Shown here in pieces: positions 26,875-35,250 of a stretch of DNA of 64,000 nt (within the stretch, counting starts at the first letter, position 1; each line of letters starts with the position of its first letter). Source of the stretch: Neorhizobium sp. UBA3556 (GTDB lineage: Bacteria; Pseudomonadota; Alphaproteobacteria; Rhizobiales; Rhizobiaceae); the NCBI GenBank assembly GCA_002376235.1, contig DFNX01000017.1, forward strand, positions 124,001 to 188,000, given 5' to 3'. A program made the position numbers and the translations under genes. The notes beneath the pieces are model-generated. The model saw only the letters and a list, made by a program, of their open reading frames with translations, did no database searches and had not been told where the DNA came from.

Positions 26875-27939
26875 ATGGCTTCGATCGATATCCAGAACGT
26901 CAAGAAGGCCTATGGCCATGTGCAGGTCCTGCACGACATCGATTTGCAGATCAAGGACGGCGAGTTCGTCGTGCTGGTTGGCCCATCCGGCTGCGGAAAA
27001 TCCACGCTGTTGCGCATGATTGCGGGGCTCGAAGGTGTCACCGGCGGCGAAATGCGCATCGATGGCAAGCGCGTCAACGAACTGCATCCGAAGGACCGCG
27101 ACATCGCCATGGTGTTCCAGTCCTATGCGCTCTATCCGCATATGAACGTCGCCGGCAACATGAGCTACAGCCTCAAGCTTCGAAAGATTGCGAAGGAAAA
27201 AATCGCGGCCGCCGTCGCTAGTGCAGCGTCGAAACTCGGCCTCGATCCACTGCTCGATCGTCGCCCCAAGGCGCTTTCCGGCGGCCAGCGCCAGCGCGTC
27301 GCCATGGGCCGCGCCATCGTGCGCCAGCCCAAGGCATTCCTGTTCGACGAGCCGCTGTCGAACCTCGATGCGCGTCTTCGCGAGCAAATGCGCGCCGAAA
27401 TCAAGAAAATGCATGGCGATCTCAAGGCCACCTCGATCTACGTCACCCACGACCAGATCGAGGCAATGACCTTGGCGGACCGGATCGTCGCCATGCATGG
27501 CGGGGTGGTCCAGCAGGTGGGGGCTCCGCTGGAGCTGTACGACCGTCCCGCCAACCTCTTTGTCGCCGGTTTCATCGGCTCTCCGGGCATGAATTTTCTG
27601 GAGGCAACCTATTTGGCTGGCGGCGTGACGCTGAAGGATGGAACCTTCGTTCCACTTCCGGCGCCATTGGCGCTCGGCGATGGTGCGAAGGTGACCGTCG
27701 GCATCCGGCCGGAACATGTGATAATGGGGGGCGAGGGCGCAGGCATGGCAGCCACAGTTGACCTGGTCGAGCCGACTGGTTTCGGCATCATCCTGCACCT
27801 GTCACTACACGGGCTGGCTTTCAAGGTATTTACGCTGGATCGCGCTGCTCTTTCCGCCGGGCCGAATGTGCACGTTGCCTTCCCGTCGCAGCATTTGCAT
27901 GTGTTCGATGAAGGTGGAAGCAGATGTGACCCGCGCTGA
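26875..27939 (+). CDS. Sugar ABC transporter ATPase (UgpC/MsmK-type)
   Basis: This 354-residue protein has Walker A GPSGCGKST, Q-loop MVFQSYALYPHM, signature LSGGQRQR, Walker B AFLFDEPLSNLDA and switch His in VTHDQ. A C-terminal OB-fold regulatory domain starts at about residue 240 (VTVGIRPEHV). It is the last gene of the operon, four bases after the second permease. It energises uptake of the unknown sugar-like substrate. Confidence 0.94.
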   Translation: MASIDIQNVKKAYGHVQVLHDIDLQIKDGEFVVLVGPSGCGKSTLLRMIAGLEGVTGGEMRIDGKRVNELHPKDRDIAMVFQSYALYPHMNVAGNMSYSLKLRKIAKEKIAAAVASAASKLGLDPLLDRRPKALSGGQRQRVAMGRAIVRQPKAFLFDEPLSNLDARLREQMRAEIKKMHGDLKATSIYVTHDQIEAMTLADRIVAMHGGVVQQVGAPLELYDRPANLFVAGFIGSPGMNFLEATYLAGGVTLKDGTFVPLPAPLALGDGAKVTVGIRPEHVIMGGEGAGMAATVDLVEPTGFGIILHLSLHGLAFKVFTLDRAALSAGPNVHVAFPSQHLHVFDEGGSRCDPR

Positions 27940-28124
27940 TCGTCACGATCTATGACGATTTGACCGCCAAATTTCAGATCGAAAGACAAGTAAGCTCTCG
28001 TCCGCAGAAGCCATATGGCTGATATGGATATCTTGGCTTGCCGTCACGCAAGACTCCTGTAATAGATAAGCAACATGCCTGACAGGTTGTCGACAGCGAG
28101 GCGATATTGGAAGACTTCACCGCC

Positions 28125-28862
28125 ATGGCCAGACCTGATGCGTCCCACGCATCGCGGATCAGCTCGGATCTTCGTGAGCAATTGACGGGAGGTGTATTTC
28201 GTCCTGGAGATCGCCTGCCAAGCGAGAATGCCTTGGCCAAGCAATACGCTGTCAGCCGCACAGTCGTGCGCGAGGCGATCGCTATTCTGCGCGCCGATGG
28301 ACTTGTCCAGGCGCGCAAGGGTGCAGGTGTCTTTGCGCTAGAGGCAAAACGCGAAGAAGAGCGCCCATTCAAGGATCTGAAAACGGAACGTATTTCATCC
28401 GTCATCGAATTGCTTGAACTGCGAACTGTATTTGAGGTCGAATCTGCAGCTCTTGCTGCCGCGCGCCGATCGGCGGCTCAGATCGAGGCTATACTGGAGG
28501 CACACAGCTATGTGGGTGCGTGTCTTGCAGAAGGGGCGCCAACGCGGGACGCAGATTTTGGTCTGCATCTGGCGATAGCGCAGGCCACACAAAATCGGCG
28601 CTTTCCCGAGTTTTTGCAATTGATCCGCGCAGGCATCATTCCTCGCGGGGAGTTGCAGGGCGCTGCACCGGGAAATCGTCCCATGGATTATAACCTTCAT
28701 TTGCAGGAAGAGCATGCCCGTATCGTTGATGCGATCATAGAAGGTGATGTCGATCTCGCGCGCGAGCATATGCGTGCTCATCTGCGTGGAAGCCTCGATC
28801 GCTACAAAGCCCTGCTTCGCTCGCGAACCGCGAAGACAGATGGCGTTACGGTTTTGTCATAA
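28125..28862 (+). CDS. GntR-family (FadR subfamily) regulator of the uronate cluster
   Basis: This protein has 245 residues from ATG 28125; a TTG at 28107 is in frame but less likely. The winged helix reads LPSENALAKQYAVSRTVVREAI and QARKGAGVFAL. The FCD domain follows (ELRTVFEVESAALAAARRS, LHLAIAQATQN, HARIVDAI). It lies just before kdgF, and the short motif TTGTCATACAG occurs between the two. Related motifs precede the opp, MR-family and kduI operons and this gene itself (TTGTCGACAG at 28087-28096). It is the natural candidate for the regulon repressor, with a uronate-derived inducer. Confidence 0.88.
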   Translation: MARPDASHASRISSDLREQLTGGVFRPGDRLPSENALAKQYAVSRTVVREAIAILRADGLVQARKGAGVFALEAKREEERPFKDLKTERISSVIELLELRTVFEVESAALAAARRSAAQIEAILEAHSYVGACLAEGAPTRDADFGLHLAIAQATQNRRFPEFLQLIRAGIIPRGELQGAAPGNRPMDYNLHLQEEHARIVDAIIEGDVDLAREHMRAHLRGSLDRYKALLRSRTAKTDGVTVLS

Positions 28863-28867
28863 GCCTG

Positions 28868-28895
28868 TTGTCATACAGAAAACTGGTCATATATG
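28868..28895 (+). promoter_or_regulatory. kdgF promoter with GntR-type operator
   Basis: TTGTCATACAG (28868-28878) begins with a TTGTCA -35-like hexamer, and TATATG (28890-28895) lies 16 bases further on as a -10. The operator motif therefore covers the -35, as expected for repression. The same 11 bases recur exactly before kduI at 38994-39004. Confidence 0.6.
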
Positions 28896-28926
28896 GTGAT
28901 TATCGTTTTCTGTCAGTGAGGTTATC

Positions 28927-29241
28927 ATGTCTCTACCCGTTTTTCCTGTTGTTTCACCAGACGAAGGCGTTCAACGCCAAGTTCTTTCCGAAGCATCCGA
29001 GTTGATGGTCGTGTCGTTTCGATTTGAAACCGGCGCTGTAGGCAAGCTGCACAGCCATCCCCATGTGCAGTCCACCTACGTTTCTCGCGGCCGATTCCGC
29101 TTTTTCCGCGGTGAGGAAGTGCATGAACTCTCTGTCGGCGACAGTCTGGTTATCTCCGGCGGCATTACTCACGGATGTGAATGCCTTGATGAAGGTGAAC
29201 TGATCGACTGCTTTACACCGCGCCGCGACGACTTCCTCTGA
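28927..29241 (+). CDS. kdgF: KdgF-like cupin, unsaturated uronate linearisation
   Basis: This single-domain cupin of 104 residues has metal-binding residues in LHSHPHVQSTYV, the barrel motif GDSLVISGGITHG, and the closing CLDEGELIDCFTPRRDDFL. That ending and the overall length fit KdgF, which speeds conversion of 4,5-unsaturated monouronates from pectin or alginate lyase action into the linear keto form used by KduI. kduI is found at 39057 under the same motif, which supports the call. No pectate lyase is seen in the window, so substrates probably come from outside or from other loci. Confidence 0.85.
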   Translation: MSLPVFPVVSPDEGVQRQVLSEASELMVVSFRFETGAVGKLHSHPHVQSTYVSRGRFRFFRGEEVHELSVGDSLVISGGITHGCECLDEGELIDCFTPRRDDFL

Positions 29242-29285
29242 TCGATGCTTGACAGCGGAAATCGCATGTGACAACTTGGCTTTAG

Positions 29286-29296
29286 TTGTCTGACAG
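29286..29296. promoter_or_regulatory. GntR-type operator upstream of opp operon
   Basis: TTGTCTGACAG differs from the kdgF and kduI sites only in the two central positions. It lies about 50 bases before the first permease start and downstream of a TTGACA hexamer at 29249-29254. An inverted pair GACAACT/AGTTGTC (29270-29290) overlaps it. Confidence 0.5.
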
Positions 29297-29346
29297 GATG
29301 GGAGCCTGTCTTCGCCAGTGATTGGCGACCGGCATACGGAGGAACC

Positions 29347-30369
29347 ATGTCGAAAAGACGCCTGTCCCTGCAGGGCGCAACCGGGCAGATCGGTACCATT
29401 TTGGTTACGCTGCTTGGCCTGCTCATACTCACCTTCATTATCGGACGCATGATGCCCGCCGACCCCGTGCGGGCGATCGTTGGTGAGGATGCGACCCGCG
29501 AAACCTATGAACAGGTTTTCCGCTCTCTTGGACTGGATCGCCCGCTGTGGGAACAGTTCTTCTATTATCTCGGCGACGTCCTGACCGGCGATTTCGGCAC
29601 ATCGATCCGCACCGGCCAGCCGGTGATCCAGGATATCCTGCATGTGATGCCGGCAACGATCGAACTGGCCACTTTTGCGATCCTCATCGGTGCAGGTCTT
29701 GGCGTGCCGATGGGCGTTATTGCCGCGGTGAACAAGGATCGATGGCCCGACCATGTGGTGCGTGTGCTGAGCCTGTTTGGCCATTCCATGCCGATCTTCT
29801 GGACCGGGATGATCGCTCTCATCGTTCTTTATGCGAAGCTTGACCTTGTCGGCGGCAGTGGCCGTATGGATCAGTTCTATATTGGCCTCGTACCGGAAAC
29901 GACCGGCTTCCTCCTCATCGACAGTCTGCTTGCGGGCGAAATGGACGTCTTCTGGTCGGCGGTGAACCACCTGATACTGCCCGCTTCTCTGCTCGGATAT
30001 TCCTCCTCCGCCTATATAACGCGTATGACGCGCAGTTTCATGCTGGACCAGCTCGGGCAGGAATACATCACCACTGCCCGTGTGAAGGGTCTGTCGAAGC
30101 ATCAGACCATATGGCGGCATGCGTTCGTCAATATCCGTGTACAGCTCGTCACCATCGTGGCGCTTGCCTACGGCTCGCTGCTGGAAGGGGCGGTGCTGAT
30201 CGAGACGGTCTTCGCGTGGCCGGGTTTCGGACAATATCTGACCAGCAACCTGATTATCGGCGACATGAACGCTGTGATGACCTGCGTATTGATCGTCGGC
30301 GTCATCTTCATCGCCCTCAATCTGCTTTCCGACGTGCTTTACCGCCTGTTTGATCCGAGGACCCGCTGA
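29347..30369 (+). CDS. Opp/Dpp-type ABC transporter permease (OppB-like)
   Basis: This 340-residue protein has the OppB/DppB layout. A first helix (LVTLLGLLILTFIIGRMMP) is followed by a periplasmic stretch (LGLDRPLWEQFFYYLGDVLTGDFGTS). Five more helices carry the EAA-like loop ITTARVKGLSKHQTIWRHAFVN. It is the first gene of a four-gene unit (two permeases, two ATPases) without its own binding protein; the matching SBP gene is at 35251. Since kdgF sits directly upstream, the cargo is probably an oligosaccharide or uronate rather than a peptide. Confidence 0.92.
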   Translation: MSKRRLSLQGATGQIGTILVTLLGLLILTFIIGRMMPADPVRAIVGEDATRETYEQVFRSLGLDRPLWEQFFYYLGDVLTGDFGTSIRTGQPVIQDILHVMPATIELATFAILIGAGLGVPMGVIAAVNKDRWPDHVVRVLSLFGHSMPIFWTGMIALIVLYAKLDLVGGSGRMDQFYIGLVPETTGFLLIDSLLAGEMDVFWSAVNHLILPASLLGYSSSAYITRMTRSFMLDQLGQEYITTARVKGLSKHQTIWRHAFVNIRVQLVTIVALAYGSLLEGAVLIETVFAWPGFGQYLTSNLIIGDMNAVMTCVLIVGVIFIALNLLSDVLYRLFDPRTR

Positions 30370-31256
30370 TGTCAGTTACAACCGCCTCCAGGCTGCGCAT
30401 GCCGGCCTCGCTCAATGCTCTGCGCAATATCATTATCTTCCTTATGAAGAGCCCGACATCGCTTTTCGGGCTTTGCGTTCTGGCGCTGCTGATCCTCGTC
30501 GCCATCTTTGCGCCGCTGATCGCAACTCACGATCCCTATGCGCAGGATCTCGCCAACACACTGCAGGCACCGGGCAGCACACACCTCTTCGGGACGGACG
30601 AACTTGGTCGCGATATCTTCAGCCGCCTCGTCTGGGGATCACGGATTACGCTCACGATCATCTTTCTCGTGTCCGTCGTCGTCGGGCCGATCGGGCTTGC
30701 AGTCGGCGCGGCCTCCGGCTACTTGGGCGGCCGATTCGACACCGTGATGATGCGCATCACCGACATCTTTCTGTCGTTTCCCAGCCTGATCCTGTCGCTT
30801 GCCTTCGTGGCGGCGCTTGGTCCGAGCCTCAACAACGCGATCATTGCGATTGCGCTGACATCGTGGCCGCCGATCGCCCGTCTTGCCCGCGCCGAGGCGA
30901 TGACCTTCCGCAATGCGGATTACATTGCCGCGGCACGCCTGCAGGGTGCGTCGCCGATACGCATCATCGTCAAGTCGATCGTGCCCATGTGCCTGCCTTC
31001 GGTGCTGATCCGCCTGACACTCAATATGGCGACAGTCATCCTGACGGCAGCCGGTCTGGGTTTTCTCGGCCTCGGCGCACAGCCGCCGCTCCCCGAATGG
31101 GGAGCGATGATTGCTACCGGCCGACGCTACATGCTCGACAGCTGGTGGCTCGTTACCTTTCCGGGCGTTGCCATCCTGTGCGTCAGCCTTGCCTTTAACT
31201 TACTTGGCGACGGACTGCGCGATGCGCTCGATCCGAAGCAGATGAACCGGAGGTAG
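30369..31256 (+). CDS. Opp/Dpp-type ABC transporter permease (OppC-like)
   Basis: This 295-residue protein has a start that shares its A with the stop of the previous gene (TGATG), showing translational coupling. The N-terminal OppC domain (LFGLCVLALLILVAIFAPLIATHDPY) and LFGTDELGRDIFSRLVWGSRI are diagnostic. The ATPase-docking loop reads DYIAAARLQGASPIRII. It is the second half of the membrane channel. Confidence 0.93.
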   Translation: MSVTTASRLRMPASLNALRNIIIFLMKSPTSLFGLCVLALLILVAIFAPLIATHDPYAQDLANTLQAPGSTHLFGTDELGRDIFSRLVWGSRITLTIIFLVSVVVGPIGLAVGAASGYLGGRFDTVMMRITDIFLSFPSLILSLAFVAALGPSLNNAIIAIALTSWPPIARLARAEAMTFRNADYIAAARLQGASPIRIIVKSIVPMCLPSVLIRLTLNMATVILTAAGLGFLGLGAQPPLPEWGAMIATGRRYMLDSWWLVTFPGVAILCVSLAFNLLGDGLRDALDPKQMNRR

Positions 31257-31259
31257 GTC

Positions 31260-32099
31260 ATGATCAGTCCCATCCTCGACGTGAAAAATCTCCACATCCG
31301 CTATGGAGGTGCATCGACCGACGCGGTGCGCGGGGTCTCGTTCACCCTCGGACGCGAACGGCTTGGTATTGTCGGTGAAAGCGGTTCGGGAAAATCCACC
31401 GTGGGTCGAGCGCTTTTGCGGCTGTTGCCTTCCGCGAGGATTACAGCTGACACGATGCGGTTTGAAGACATGGAGCTTCTGTCGCTAACGGAAAAGCAGA
31501 TGCTTGGCGTACGCGGCCGGCGCATGTCGATGATCCTGCAGGACCCCAAGTTTTCGCTTAATCCCATCCGCAAGGTCGGTGACCAAGTGGCGGAGACCTA
31601 TCTCCGCCACTTCAAGTGCAGCAGGAGGGAGGCCGGTGAAAAGGCCATCTCCATGCTGGAAGCGGTCAAGATCCGCGATCCGGAGCGCGTTTGCGAACAA
31701 TATCCACACGAGATCTCGGGCGGCATGGGGCAGCGAGTGATGATCGCGATGATGCTGCTTGCCGATCCCGATGTCGTCATCGCTGACGAACCGACCTCGG
31801 CGCTGGATGTCACGGTGCGGCTTCAGGTGCTGAACATTCTCGACAGTCTCGTCCGGGATCGGGGGATCGGCCTGATCATGATCAGCCATGACCTTAATCT
31901 GGTCCGCAATTTCTGTGACCGCGTTCTGATCATGTATGCAGGTCGGGTCGTCGAAACACTTGCCGCCCGTGATCTCGACAAGGCGCAGCATCCCTATACC
32001 CGAGGCCTTTTGGCTGCCCAACCGCGCATTGGCGGCGCACGCGCGCCCCTCGCGGTTCTCGACCGCCGCCCCGAATGGCTGGAGGAGGTTTCCCGATGA
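31260..32099 (+). CDS. Opp/Dpp-type ABC transporter ATPase (DppD-like)
   Basis: This 279-residue protein has Walker A GESGSGKST, signature EISGGMGQRVMIAMML, Walker B VVIADEPTSALDVTV and switch MISHDL. It is shorter than the usual 320-330 residues of DppD, with a reduced C-terminal oligopeptide-binding tail (HPYTRGLLAAQPRI remains). It begins four bases after the second permease and its stop overlaps the next ATPase start. Confidence 0.92.
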   Translation: MISPILDVKNLHIRYGGASTDAVRGVSFTLGRERLGIVGESGSGKSTVGRALLRLLPSARITADTMRFEDMELLSLTEKQMLGVRGRRMSMILQDPKFSLNPIRKVGDQVAETYLRHFKCSRREAGEKAISMLEAVKIRDPERVCEQYPHEISGGMGQRVMIAMMLLADPDVVIADEPTSALDVTVRLQVLNILDSLVRDRGIGLIMISHDLNLVRNFCDRVLIMYAGRVVETLAARDLDKAQHPYTRGLLAAQPRIGGARAPLAVLDRRPEWLEEVSR

Positions 32100-32857
32100 C
32101 AGTATCAGTCGAGACACGCAATCTCTCCATAACCTTCGGCCACGGGCCAACCGCCCTCAAGGTGCTTCCTGACGTATCCTTCCTGGTGGAGCCGGGTGAA
32201 TGTTTCGGACTGGTCGGCGAAAGCGGATCGGGTAAATCCACGATCTTGCGATGCATTTCCATGCTGACGGACTTCTGGAAGGGAGATGTGCTGATCAACG
32301 GAAAGTCCGTGCGCGACATGCCGCTGATCGAACGCTGCCGCACTCTACAGATGGTTTTTCAGGATCCTTACGGTTCACTACACCCACGCCAGTCGGTGCG
32401 CACCGTGCTGTCAGAGCCACTACGTATCCACAAGCTCTCCGACCATGAAGACCGGATGCAGAAAGTGCTGACCGATGTCGGCCTGCCGGTCTCCTTCCTT
32501 GATCGCTTTCCGCATCAGCTTTCCGGCGGACAGCGCCAGCGCGTGGCAATCGCGCGTGCGCTGATCCTCGAGCCGTCGCTGCTGCTGCTGGATGAGCCGA
32601 CCTCCGCGCTCGATGTCTCGGTGCAGGCGGAAATCCTGAACCTGTTGCAGAGGCTTCGCGAACTGCACGGTTTCACCTACATTATGGTCACCCACGATCT
32701 GGCGGTGGTCGATCATATGTGCGACCGGTTCGCCGTGATGCTGCGCGGAGAAATTACCGAGATATTGCCGCGCGAGGCGATCCCCGGATGCGAGGCGACA
32801 CATCCCTATTCCCGCGAGTTGATCGGAGCCTCTCTGGAATATGAAGGGCATGCGTGA
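32096..32857 (+). CDS. Opp/Dpp-type ABC transporter ATPase (DppF-like)
   Basis: This protein has 253 residues from ATG 32096, overlapping the previous stop by four bases. Walker A GESGSGKST, QMVFQDPYGSLHPR, signature LSGGQRQRVAIARA and Walker B LLLLDEPTSALDVSV are complete. It lacks most of the C-terminal tail of longer DppF proteins. It is the last gene of the transporter operon, with a strong terminator 32 bases downstream. Confidence 0.93.
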   Translation: MTVSVETRNLSITFGHGPTALKVLPDVSFLVEPGECFGLVGESGSGKSTILRCISMLTDFWKGDVLINGKSVRDMPLIERCRTLQMVFQDPYGSLHPRQSVRTVLSEPLRIHKLSDHEDRMQKVLTDVGLPVSFLDRFPHQLSGGQRQRVAIARALILEPSLLLLDEPTSALDVSVQAEILNLLQRLRELHGFTYIMVTHDLAVVDHMCDRFAVMLRGEITEILPREAIPGCEATHPYSRELIGASLEYEGHA

Positions 32858-32888
32858 CGCGCAGTCCGGTTAGAAGAATTCCTCCCTG

Positions 32889-32916
32889 GCCCGGCCTCAG
32901 TGCCGGGCTCTTTTTT
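32889..32916 (+). terminator. Rho-independent terminator after the opp operon
   Basis: GCCCGGC (32889-32895) pairs with GCCGGGC (32902-32908) over a six-base loop and is followed by a run of six Ts (32911-32916). It ends the plus-strand transporter operon. Confidence 0.88.
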
Positions 32917-33002
32917 GCCGGACGAGTGGCGAGCCCGGATAGAGGTTTGGAGAAATTCTGGCAGACGTGAGGACCGGTTTCGCGTTTCGAAGAGAAGATT
33001 CT

Positions 33003-33897
33003 CTAAACAGCCATCTGCGCGCGCAGGCGGGGTCCGATCCAGTCCAGAAAACATCGCACCTTGTGCGGCAATGGGTCGGTGGGTCGATGGATAACATTCA
33101 CGGGCAGCGGTTCAGGAGCAAAATCGAGCAGCACTTCTTGCAGCGCGCCTGAACGTAACTGGTCGGAAATTTGGTGGGAGAGCACGCGGATTATGCTGAT
33201 TCCGGCCAGGGCAGCGTGAATGGCGGCTTCCGTCGTGTTGACCGCAAGCTTGGCGCGCGGCTCAATTGCAAAGGCAACGCTGTCCCGGCGGTAACGCCAT
33301 TCCGGGGCGGCTGCGAAGCCTTGGAAGCTTATTCCGTCATGCTGAGCGAGGTCCCCCGGCTGACGTGGCACGCCTCGGCGAGACAGATAATCCGGGCTGG
33401 CGCAGAGCACCCGCGGATAGCGCCGATGCGAGTTGCGATAAGCGCGCTATCCGCCAAATGTCCAATTCTCAAAGCCACATCGACGTGCTCATCGCCCAAA
33501 CTGAGCTGTCGGTCGAGCAATGTAAGGCGCAGGTTGATATCGGGTTGTTGCTTCAGGAATTCTAGCGCAATCGGCAGCAGGTGGCGCTCGCCGAAGGAAT
33601 AGGTTCAGTTACATGCGGTCCACCGCGCACCGCGTGATGAGAACGGCTGGCCTGTTGTTCCGCGGCATGCAGTTCCTCCAGAATGCGGCGCGAGGCGACG
33701 ACGAAGGAGTGCCCCTCTTCCGTCAGGGTGAGGCCGCTACGGCTGCGCAGCACCAACCGCGCGTCGAGGTGCTTTTCGAGATCCGCTACCTTGCGGCTGA
33801 CCGTTGCAAGAGGTGAGTGCAGTCGCCGCGCTCCGGCCGAGAGGCTGCCTGCCTCGACCACTGCGAGCAGCACTGACATCGCTTCGAACCGATCCAT
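33003..33897 (-). pseudogene. Frameshifted LysR-family regulator
   Basis: From the ATG at 33897 a LysR helix-turn-helix is read (MSVLLAVVEAGSLSAGARRL, LATVSRKVADLEKHL). The frame breaks near 33585: the correct continuation (FGERHLLPIALEFLKQQ, LDRQLSLGDEHVDVALRIG) is in another frame. It breaks again near 33413, where VLCASPDYLSRRG resumes and runs to a normal end (FLDWIGPRLRAQ). Both breaks are single-step shifts, so the decay is recent or these are sequence errors. It lies opposite the MBL-fold gene, which it may once have regulated. Confidence 0.8.
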
Positions 33898-34030
33898 GGG
33901 ATCCTTCCGGAATTAGAGAGGGAAGCTTCCGAAACGGAAGAGTATCTCACTGGTTGCCGCTGTCATGGTCTACACCTTGTTTCGGGGTGCTGGTGGCCTC
34001 GTCATTTCCAATGATCCGGGGCAAACCGTC

Positions 34031-35005
34031 ATGCCTCACCTGTTACGCAGAGCCTTTGTCAGTGCCATCCCTTTAGGTGTTCTCGGCCCAGAACTGATCA
34101 CTGCGACTTTGGCGCCAACGCTTGCGGCGCCCAAAGCTGTTGCAAAGACGCCAGTCAGCATTGCGCCTCTGGCGCAGATCCGCATCGGGCGCTTCACGGT
34201 AACTGCCCTGACGGACGGATATGCCGACATGCCCTACAACTATTTTCCGGGACGTGACGCGGCCGAGGTGGAGAAAGCTGCGGTCGCGCAGTTCACTGCC
34301 CGCAAGAGCGGCGTGCGTTTCCTTTTTAACCAGTATCTCATCGAGGACGGGGAGCGCCGCATTCTTATCGACGCCGGTGCGGCGGGCTCGATCGGGCAGA
34401 CGGGTGAACTGCCAAAGGCGCCCGCCGCACTTGGCCTACAGCGCGACCAGATAGACGCCGTAATCGTAACGCATCTGCATCAGGACCACATGGGCGGCCT
34501 GATCGCAGGGGGTAAAAACAACTATCCCAACGCAGAGTTCTATATCGATCGGCGCGACATCACTCATTGGACCGACCCGGCCAAACGCAGCGGTGCGCCC
34601 GATTATCTGAAGACCAGCTTCGACATGGTGGGGGATGTTGTGCGTCTTTACCCGAAACTCCAGGCAATCGACGGCGAGCGCGAGATCGTCCGGGGTGTTT
34701 CCATTGTCGATCTGACGGGCGATACACCTGGCCATATCGGCGTTCGGGTCGAAGATGGCGGTCAGAGCCTGATCATAGTTTCAGATATGATCTTACCGGT
34801 CGTTCAACCGGAAGCGACCGATGTGTTTTTCCTGTTCGAGCAGGACCGTGAAGCCGCCAAGGCGATGCGCCGCTTTTTCCCGATGGCGGCTTCCGAAGGC
34901 GCGCTCATCGCCGTCACACACATGCCATTCCCGGGCCTCGGCCATGTCGTCGCCGATCGCGGGCAGATGCGCTGGCAGGCCGCAGACTGGGCCCTGCAGA
35001 ATTGA
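34031..35005 (+). CDS. Secreted MBL-fold metallo-hydrolase
   Basis: This protein has 324 residues from ATG 34031, where a signal-like start (LLRRAFVSAIPLGVLG) fits. An in-frame ATG at 33965 would add 22 residues without a better ribosome site. The beta-lactamase fold is clear: FLFNQYLIEDGERRILIDAG, the metal motif VTHLHQDHMGG, a His in DLTGDTPGHIGV, an Asp in IIVSDMILP and a late His in THMPFPGLGHV. Relatives include lactonases of the AttM/AiiB type and other hydrolases, so the substrate is open. It sits between the opp genes and their binding protein, beside a dead LysR gene. Confidence 0.82.
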   Translation: MPHLLRRAFVSAIPLGVLGPELITATLAPTLAAPKAVAKTPVSIAPLAQIRIGRFTVTALTDGYADMPYNYFPGRDAAEVEKAAVAQFTARKSGVRFLFNQYLIEDGERRILIDAGAAGSIGQTGELPKAPAALGLQRDQIDAVIVTHLHQDHMGGLIAGGKNNYPNAEFYIDRRDITHWTDPAKRSGAPDYLKTSFDMVGDVVRLYPKLQAIDGEREIVRGVSIVDLTGDTPGHIGVRVEDGGQSLIIVSDMILPVVQPEATDVFFLFEQDREAAKAMRRFFPMAASEGALIAVTHMPFPGLGHVVADRGQMRWQAADWALQN

Positions 35006-35031
35006 GAGCTGGTCGCGCGGCGAGGGCCTAC

Positions 35032-35137
35032 CTAGAGCATTTCCGCCCTTCTTCGAAACGCGAAGCTGCTCTATCTCTTTGTTCTAACGCAATTCCGGAC
35101 GCAAAACCGGTTCCCACTTTTGCTGGAATTGCTCTAG
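35032..35137. repeat. Rhizobiales intergenic palindromic repeat (RIME-like)
   Basis: This element begins CTAGAGCATTTCC and ends with GGAATTGCTCTAG. Inside it are GCTGCTCTATCTCTTTG and GACGCAAAACCGGTTCCCAC, wording I recognise from a very common intergenic repeat of Rhizobium and Agrobacterium genomes. The ends are inverted copies, so the RNA can fold. It lies between convergent genes (MBL hydrolase and SBP), the usual site. It supports a Rhizobiaceae origin. Confidence 0.8.
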
Positions 35138-35198
35138 CAACTGATGTACCTGAACGGCCACGACCGGCCGGGATCAGGTCGAACGGCCCCCAAGCCAA

Positions 35199-35226
35199 AA
35201 GAGGCGCATGCTGCCATGCGCCTCTT
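35199..35226. terminator. Hairpin terminator between convergent genes
   Basis: AAGAGGCGCATG (35199-35210) and CATGCGCCTCTT (35215-35226) form a perfect 12-bp stem with a four-base loop. It lies 25 bases beyond the stop of the minus-strand binding-protein gene. On the minus strand it is followed by TGGCTTGG, with few Us, so it may stabilise the message as well as end it. Confidence 0.65.
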
Positions 35227-35250
35227 CGTCGAAACAGCTGCCTGGAGGGG

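Noticed and set aside
28954..30234. 426-codon minus-strand frame over kdgF and the first permease
   Set aside because: It runs antisense across two recognisable genes and shows no motif; compositional artefact.
33003..35137. Mobile element carrying the MBL gene and LysR pseudogene
   Set aside because: No transposase, terminal inverted repeats or target duplication can be seen; only the intergenic repeat supports rearrangement.
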